Of a stretch of 28,417 nt of DNA, positions 23,988-28,417 are shown one piece after another. Origin of the DNA: CAZEFK01 sp964511405. Its GTDB lineage: Bacteria; Pseudomonadota; Alphaproteobacteria; Elsterales; Elsteraceae. Location: positions 1-28,417 of the forward strand of contig CAZEFK010000090.1 of the NCBI GenBank assembly GCA_964511405.1, written 5' to 3'. The notes under the pieces are model-generated. The model searched no databases, had not been told where the DNA came from, and worked only from the letters and a program-made list of their open reading frames with translations. A program made the translations under genes and the position numbers. Numbering within the stretch: the stretch's first letter is position 1; the number at the start of each line of letters is the position of its first letter.

Positions 23988-24383
23988 TCACGGGCGTGAT
24001 CGCTGGATCAGGTCCCACCGATTGCCGTACAGGTCCTCGAACACGGCAACCAGGCCATAGGCCTGTTCGGCCGGCGGGCGCACGAAGCGCACGCCGCGGG
24101 CGACATAGGCGGCATGGTCGCGCGCGAAGTCGTCGGTTTCCAGGAACAGGAAGACCCGCCCGCCACCCTGACGGCCGACAGCCTGCAGTTGGTCCGCCCC
24201 AACGGCCCGGGCCAGCAGCAGGCCGCTCTCGCGGCTGCCCGGCGGTGCGACGACAACCCACCGCTTGCCGTCCCCGAGCGCCGTGTCCTCACGCAGCGCG
24301 AAGCCCAGGGTGCCGGCGAAGAACGCGATCGCCTCGTCATAGTCGCGGACAAGCAGGGCGGTCAGGGCGAGATGCTGGGGCAT
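23988..24383 (-). CDS. VOC (glyoxalase/bleomycin-resistance) family protein
   Basis: 131 residues from ATG 24383. One VOC module pair is visible: 'LTALLVRDYDEAIAFFAGTLGFALREDTALGDGKRWVVVAPP', then 'FLFLETDDFARDHAAYVARGVRFVRPPAEQAYGLVAVFEDLYGNRWDLIQ'. The likely metal ligands are His4 at the first strand and a Glu in 'AVFEDLYGN'. Members bind a metal and act on diverse small molecules (dioxygenases, isomerases, antibiotic-binding proteins); the substrate cannot be named. It is divergent from the fic gene, with a 140-bp intergenic region. Confidence 0.88.
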   Translation of the reverse strand: MPQHLALTALLVRDYDEAIAFFAGTLGFALREDTALGDGKRWVVVAPPGSRESGLLLARAVGADQLQAVGRQGGGRVFLFLETDDFARDHAAYVARGVRFVRPPAEQAYGLVAVFEDLYGNRWDLIQRSRP

Positions 24384-24496
24384 GGCGGCAGTGTGGACCC
24401 GATCCTGTCAATCGACGATCGCCTTTGCGCGGCTAGGTTGGCGTCTCGAAGGAAGCGGGACGGCGCAGGCCAGCGCCGCATGAGGGGAATGCGTCG

Positions 24497-24525
24497 ATAT
24501 TCGCCTCATGCTATGAGGCGAATAT
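24497..24525. promoter_or_regulatory. Perfect 13-bp inverted repeat overlapping the fic start codon
   Basis: ATATTCGCCTCAT (24497-24509) and ATGAGGCGAATAT (24513-24525) are exact reverse complements separated by GCT. The right arm contains the likely ribosome site (GAGG, 24515-24518) and runs into the ATG at 24524-24526. As DNA it is a strong candidate operator. As RNA it could fold and hide the ribosome site and start codon. The encoded Fic protein has a C-terminal winged-helix-like region, so autoregulation is plausible. The symmetry is directly seen; the function is inferred. Confidence 0.75.
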
Positions 24526-25618
24526 GTATATCTGGCAGCAGCCCGACTGGCCGCGGTTCCGCTGGGACAGTGCTCGGCTGATCGAGCCGCTGGCGGCGGC
24601 GCGGCTGAAGCAGGGACGCCTGCTCGGCCGGATGCAGGGCCTGGGCTTCGACCTGCGTTTGGAGGCCGAGCTGCAGGCGCTCGCCGAGGAGGTTTTGAAG
24701 ACCTTCGAGATCGAAGGCGAGGTGCTGAGCGCCGCCAGTGTGCGCTCGTCTTTGGCACGGAAGCTGGGCGTGCCGCATGCGGCCGTGGCGCCGTCCGATC
24801 GGCGGACCGACGGCGTGGTCGACATGATGCTCGATGCGACCCGGAACAGCACGGCGGCGTTGACCGTCGACCGACTCCGGTCCTGGCACGCGGCGCTGTT
24901 TCCGATCGGCTATTCTGGCTTGGCCAAGGTGGCGGTCGGGACCTGGCGGGACGATGCCAGCGGCCCGATGCAGGTGATCTCCGGCCCGATCGGCCGCGAG
25001 CGGGTCCATTACGAAGCGCCGCCGGCCGGCTGTCTCGCGGGCGAGGTCGCCGCCTTCCTCGACTGGTTCGCAGGGCCCGCCGGGGCCGACGGGCTGGTGC
25101 GGGCGGGCCTCGCCCACCTGTGGTTCGTCACGCTGCATCCATTCGACGACGGCAACGGCCGTATCGCCCGCGCGATCGCCGACCTGGCCCTGGCCCAGTC
25201 CGACGGCAGCGCGCAACGCTTCTACAGCATGTCCAGCCAGATCCGGCGCGAGCGGGCCGACTATTACGCGATCCTGGAGCGGACCCAGCGCAGCGGTCTC
25301 GACGTGACCGACTGGCTGCTCTGGTTCCTCGCCTGTTTTGGCCGGGCCGTCGACGGTGCCGAGGCGATCGGCGCCGGAGTCCTGCGGAAGGCCGAGTTTT
25401 GGCGGCAGCATCAGGGCGCGGCGCTGAGCGATCGCCAGCGCGCGGTCCTTAACCGTGTCCTCGACGGCTTCGAGGGCAAGCTCACGGCCCGCAAATGGGC
25501 GGTCATCGGCCGGTGCTCGCCGGCCACGGCCCAGCGCGACCTGGCCGATCTGGTCGCCCGGGGCGTGCTGCGGCGCAATCCCGAAGGCAGCAAGAACACG
25601 AGTTACGAGCTGCTTTGA
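24524..25618 (+). CDS. Fic-family AMP transferase with DUF4172-type N-terminus and C-terminal winged helix
   Basis: 364 residues from ATG 24524. The N-terminus ('MYIWQQPDWPRFRWD') and following helices match the DUF4172 domain. The inhibitory motif (S/T)xxxE(G/N) is at 60-65 ('TFEIEG'), placing it among class II Fic proteins with the inhibitory helix before the Fic core. The catalytic loop is 'HPFDDGNGRIAR' (205-216), a full HPFx(D/E)GNGRxxR match. The beta-hairpin flap region precedes it ('ISGPIGRERVHYEAPP'). The C-terminal ~70 residues ('LSDRQRAVLNRVLDGF', 'KWAVIGRCSPATAQRDLADLVARGVLRR') read as a winged helix. Such enzymes usually transfer AMP from ATP to a protein hydroxyl, held in check by the inhibitory Glu64. 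No antitoxin-like gene adjoins it, consistent with self-inhibition. The target is unknown. Confidence 0.93.
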   Translation: MYIWQQPDWPRFRWDSARLIEPLAAARLKQGRLLGRMQGLGFDLRLEAELQALAEEVLKTFEIEGEVLSAASVRSSLARKLGVPHAAVAPSDRRTDGVVDMMLDATRNSTAALTVDRLRSWHAALFPIGYSGLAKVAVGTWRDDASGPMQVISGPIGRERVHYEAPPAGCLAGEVAAFLDWFAGPAGADGLVRAGLAHLWFVTLHPFDDGNGRIARAIADLALAQSDGSAQRFYSMSSQIRRERADYYAILERTQRSGLDVTDWLLWFLACFGRAVDGAEAIGAGVLRKAEFWRQHQGAALSDRQRAVLNRVLDGFEGKLTARKWAVIGRCSPATAQRDLADLVARGVLRRNPEGSKNTSYELL

Positions 25619-25706
25619 CCGTCCTGCCGCACCCCTCCGCTTGCCCTGGGCCCGCCGCCATGCCACATCTCGGCGCCGTCCTGCCGACCGAGGAGCTGGC
25701 GCGCGC

Positions 25707-25790
25707 ATGTCGGACATCCTGTTCCTGGCCACCATCCTGGCCTTCTTCGCCGCCGCCTACGGCTATCTCAAGGCCTGCGAGCGCCTCTAA
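25707..25790 (+). CDS. kdpF: Small single-helix membrane peptide at the kdpF position
   Basis: A 27-residue peptide (MSDILFLATILAFFAAAYGY then LKACERL), almost wholly one membrane helix. GAGGAG lies at 25690-25695, 11 bases before ATG 25707. It ends 8 bases before kdpA, exactly where kdpF normally sits. KdpF stabilises the KdpFABC potassium pump. The C-terminus 'ACERL' differs from the usual KdpF ending (basic residue, then PE-x-F). It therefore may be a functional stand-in or a separate small protein sometimes found upstream of kdpF. The reading frame and position are convincing; the symbol is tentative. Confidence 0.6.
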   Translation: MSDILFLATILAFFAAAYGYLKACERL

Positions 25791-25798
25791 GGACGGCC

Positions 25799-27529
25799 AT
25801 GACGCTTCCCGGCTGGCTGCAGATCGCGGCCCTTCTGCTGATCGTCGGCGCGTTGACGCGGCCGCTCGGGCGTGGGCTCCATCGGATCTTCGAGGACGAG
25901 GCCAGGCCCTGGCCGGCCGTGGTGGTGCCGCTGGAGCAGTTGTGCTTCCGGCTGATCGGCACCAAGGGCACCGGCCAGAGCTGGCGCGCCTACGGCCTGT
26001 CGGTGCTGGCCTTCGGCCTGGTCGGCCTGGTCGCGACCTATCTGCTGCTGCGCCTGCAGGGCGTGCTGCCGCTTAATCCCCAGGGCCTGCCCGGGCTGCC
26101 GCCGGCCCTCGCCTTCAACACCGCGATCAGCTTCGCCACCAATACCAACTGGCAGAACTATGCCGGCGAGGTCACGCTCAGTGCCTTCAGCCAGATGGCG
26201 GCGCTCGCCTGGCACAACTTCGTGTCGCCGGCGGCCGGGCTGGGCGTGGCGCTGGCGCTGGCGCGCGGCCTGACCCGGCGGCCGGCGGCCGGCCCCGCCG
26301 ACCCCAAGGCGGCGCTGATCGGCAATTTCTGGGTCGACATGATCCGCGCCGTGCTGTTCGTGCTGCTGCCGATCGCCACCGTCGCGGCGCTGCTGCTGGC
26401 CAGCCAGGGCGTGGTGCAGAGCTTCGCGCCCTATGTCGACGCCACGACCCTGGACGGTGCGCACCAGATCATCCCGCTGGGGCCGGTGGCGAGCCAGGCG
26501 GCGATCAAGACCCTCGGGACCAACGGCGGCGGCTTCTTCGGCGCCAACTCGGCCCACCCCTTCGAGAACCCGACGCCCTTCGCCAACTTGGTCGAGCTCG
26601 TCCTGCTGCTGCTGATCCCGGCGGCGCTGACCCACACCTATGGCCGCATGGCCCAGGATCCGCGCCAGGGCTGGGCGCTGTTCGCCGCCATGGGTGTCCT
26701 GCTGTTGGCCGGCATTGCGGTCGCCTACGCCGCCGAGGCGGCGGGCAATCCGGCGCTGCAGTTCCTGGGCCTCGACGGCAATGCCGGCAACCTGGAGGGC
26801 AAGGAGACGCGCTTCGGCGTCGCGGGCTCGGCGCTGTTCGCGGCGGTGACCACTGCGACCAGCGGCGGCGCCGTCAACGCCATGCATGACAGCTTCACCG
26901 CCCTGGGCGGCCTGGTGCCGCTGTTCAACCTGCTGCTGGGCCAGGTGGTGTTCGGCGGCGTCGGCGCCGGCCTGTTCGGCATGCTGCTGTTCGCCATGCT
27001 GTCGGTGTTCATCGCCGGGCTGATGGTCGGCCGCACCCCCGAATTCCTCGGCAAGAAGATCGAGGCTCGGGAGATGAAGCTCGTGATGCTGTACGTCCTG
27101 GTCTTCCCGTTGGCGATCCTGGGCTTCGCCGGTTGGTCCGCGGGGCTGCCGACGGCGCTGGCGCAGCTCGGCAATGGCGGGCCGCACGGCCTCAGCGAGC
27201 TGCTCTATGCCTATGCCAGCGCCGCCGCCAACAACGGCTCGGCCTTGGCGGGGCTCAAGGGCGACACGGTGTGGTTCAACACCACCCTGGGCCTGGCCAT
27301 GCTGGTGGGCCGCTTCCTCATGCTGCTGCCGGTGCTGGCGATCGCGGGGTCCATGGTGACCAAGAAGGTGGTGCCGGTCGGCCCCGGCAGCTTGCCGACC
27401 AATGGCGGCCTGTTCGTGATCCTGCTGGTGGCGGTGGTGGTGATCGTCGGCGCCCTGACCTTCCTGCCGGCCCTGTCGCTGGGCCCGATCTACGAATATT
27501 TCGCCGGCGCCGCCGGCCGGGTGTTCTGA
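25799..27529 (+). CDS. kdpA: Potassium-transporting ATPase subunit A
   Basis: 576 residues from ATG 25799, with TAAGGA just upstream (overlapping the previous stop). It is a polytopic membrane protein of normal length. The four potassium-channel-like pore loops are visible: 'TNTNWQNY', 'GTNGGGFFGANSAHPFENP', 'TSGGAVNAMHDS' and 'ASAAANNGSAL'. These form the selectivity filter through which potassium enters the Kdp pump. Further family landmarks are 'LNPQGLPGLPPALAFNTAISF' and the C-terminal 'TKKVVPVGPGSLPTNGGLF'. It is the second gene of the kdp operon, one base before kdpB. Confidence 0.97.
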   Translation: MTLPGWLQIAALLLIVGALTRPLGRGLHRIFEDEARPWPAVVVPLEQLCFRLIGTKGTGQSWRAYGLSVLAFGLVGLVATYLLLRLQGVLPLNPQGLPGLPPALAFNTAISFATNTNWQNYAGEVTLSAFSQMAALAWHNFVSPAAGLGVALALARGLTRRPAAGPADPKAALIGNFWVDMIRAVLFVLLPIATVAALLLASQGVVQSFAPYVDATTLDGAHQIIPLGPVASQAAIKTLGTNGGGFFGANSAHPFENPTPFANLVELVLLLLIPAALTHTYGRMAQDPRQGWALFAAMGVLLLAGIAVAYAAEAAGNPALQFLGLDGNAGNLEGKETRFGVAGSALFAAVTTATSGGAVNAMHDSFTALGGLVPLFNLLLGQVVFGGVGAGLFGMLLFAMLSVFIAGLMVGRTPEFLGKKIEAREMKLVMLYVLVFPLAILGFAGWSAGLPTALAQLGNGGPHGLSELLYAYASAAANNGSALAGLKGDTVWFNTTLGLAMLVGRFLMLLPVLAIAGSMVTKKVVPVGPGSLPTNGGLFVILLVAVVVIVGALTFLPALSLGPIYEYFAGAAGRVF

Positions 27530-27530
27530 C

Positions 27531-28417
27531 GTGGCGCGGGTCAGCGCGCCGCCGGTCCTGAGCGGGCCGATCCTGACCCGGGCCCTGGTCGCCAGCGCCC
27601 GCCGCCTGGATCCGCGCCGGGTAGCGCGCAACCCCGTGATGTTCGTGGTCTGGATCGGCGCCGTGCTGACCACGCTGTCGTTCCTGCGCGATCTGGCGCT
27701 GCCGCATGGCGAGCCGCTGTGGTTCACCGGCCTGGTCTCGGCCTGGCTGTGGATTACCGTGCTGTTCGCCAACCTGGCCGAGGCGATCGCCGAGAGCCGG
27801 GGCAAGGCCCAGGCGGCGTCGCTGCGGGCCATGCGCCAGGACGTGCCGGCCCGCCGCCTGGCCGACGGCGGCCGCGAGGAGCGGGTGTCTGCGGCCGACC
27901 TGCGCCGCGGCGACCTGGTGGTGATCGAGGCCGGCCAGTTCATCCCGGGCGACGGCGAGGTGGTCGACGGCATCGCCTCGGTCGACGAGAGCGCCATCAC
28001 CGGCGAGAGCGCGCCCGTGATCCGCGAGAGCGGCGGCGACCGCTCGGCCGTGACCGGCGGCACCAGGGTGCTGTCGGACCGTATCGTCGTCTGCATCTCC
28101 GTCGATCCCGGTGACAGCTTCCTCGACCGCATGATCGCGCTGGTCGAAGGGGCGGTGCGCCAGAAGACGCCCAACGAGCTGGCGCTGCACATCCTGCTGG
28201 TCGGCCTGACCCTGGTGTTCCTGCTGGCCTGCGCCAGCCTGGTGCCGTTCGCCCGCTACTCCGGGATCACGCTGCCGCTGACCGTCGTCGTCGCGTTGCT
28301 GGTGTGCCTGATCCCGACCACCATCGGCGGGCTGCTCTCGGCCATCGGCATCGCCGGGATGGACCGCCTGCTGCGCAAGAACGTGCTGGCGATGTCGGGC
28401 CGCGCGGTCGAGGCCGC
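27531..28417 (+). CDS. kdpB: Potassium-transporting ATPase subunit B, N-terminal part (runs off the right edge)
   Basis: The frame is open from GTG 27531 to the window end (295 codons plus two bases). It begins just after the kdpA stop. It has the N-terminal helices ('NPVMFVVWIGAVLTTLSFL', 'WLWITVLFANLAEAIAESRGKAQAASLR') and the actuator-domain motif TGES at 157-160 ('SAITGESAPVIRES'). The membrane segment with 'CLIPTTIGGLLSAIGIAGMDRLLRKNVLA' leads toward the phosphorylation site. The DKTGT aspartate lies beyond the edge. It is the P-type ATPase subunit that drives KdpA. Confidence 0.96.
   Translation, partial: MARVSAPPVLSGPILTRALVASARRLDPRRVARNPVMFVVWIGAVLTTLSFLRDLALPHGEPLWFTGLVSAWLWITVLFANLAEAIAESRGKAQAASLRAMRQDVPARRLADGGREERVSAADLRRGDLVVIEAGQFIPGDGEVVDGIASVDESAITGESAPVIRESGGDRSAVTGGTRVLSDRIVVCISVDPGDSFLDRMIALVEGAVRQKTPNELALHILLVGLTLVFLLACASLVPFARYSGITLPLTVVVALLVCLIPTTIGGLLSAIGIAGMDRLLRKNVLAMSGRAVEA

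Noticed and set aside
25619..25686. Repeat CCGTCCTGCCG at 25619 and 25676 as a kdp operator
   Set aside because: An 11-base direct repeat in GC-rich sequence, 57 bases apart and without symmetry, is weak; KdpE sites are usually T-rich.
25787..28192. A long minus-strand open frame opposite the kdp genes
   Set aside because: Low-complexity His/Gln/Arg-rich translation typical of an antisense shadow of GC-rich coding sequence.

Overview
The window reads as a chromosomal segment of a high-GC alphaproteobacterium, most likely in or near the Rhodospirillales. Evidence: GC-rich third codon positions almost throughout, the chvI-chvG-hprK-rapZ-EIIA(Man)-HPr-EI block with a short HprK lacking the usual N-terminal domain, a small CHCC zinc-finger protein related to mitochondrial NDUFS6, and I78 and HugZ-like proteins. 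No rRNA, tRNA, CRISPR array, insertion sequence or prophage was recognised. The assignment to order is inference.

Layout. 1-210: the end of an ABC substrate-binding protein gene. 211-1161: an AT-richer island with short repeats, a dyad and a solitary family-3 solute-binding protein. 1253-1849: a PagL-like lipid A deacylase. 1865-4961 (minus): an operon of a C13 (legumain-like) lipoprotein peptidase and a gamma-glutamyltranspeptidase-fold hydrolase whose glutamate-recognition residues are changed. 5098-5367: a divergent I78 peptidase-inhibitor protein. 5371-7346 (minus): a YadG-like ABC ATPase overlapping a lipoprotein alpha/beta hydrolase. 7473-7655: the CHCC zinc-finger protein. 7768-10557: polA with an intact proofreading domain. 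10655-11712: cytoplasmic and exported cyclophilins in tandem. 11729-15831: a two-partner-secretion outer-membrane transporter (TpsB) followed by a TPR-GT41 (OGT/SPINDLY-like) glycosyltransferase, with no TpsA in view. 15885-17441 (minus): an Rpn/DUF4351 nuclease-like protein and a HugZ-like flavin-fold protein.

17546-23979 is a regulatory unit: response regulator ChvI, kinase ChvG, HPr kinase, RapZ, EIIA(Man), HPr and EI. Adjacent genes from chvI to EIIA overlap by 1-4 bases. No EIIB or EIIC is present, so the phosphorelay is probably regulatory rather than for sugar uptake. HPr has a TTG start and about 13 extra residues just before its regulatory serine. 23988-24383 (minus) is a VOC protein. 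24524-25618 is a Fic-domain AMPylator with an N-terminal inhibitory motif and a C-terminal winged helix. Its start codon lies inside a perfect 13-bp inverted repeat, which suggests autoregulation. 25707 to the right edge is the start of a kdp potassium-pump operon (small membrane peptide, kdpA, partial kdpB).

The observations most worth following are the Fic start-codon palindrome, the GGT-like enzyme without its glutamate-binding Arg and Asp, the TpsB-GT41 pair without its substrate, and the HPr insertion. Most other content is ordinary. Family names rest on motifs read by eye; no database search was made.
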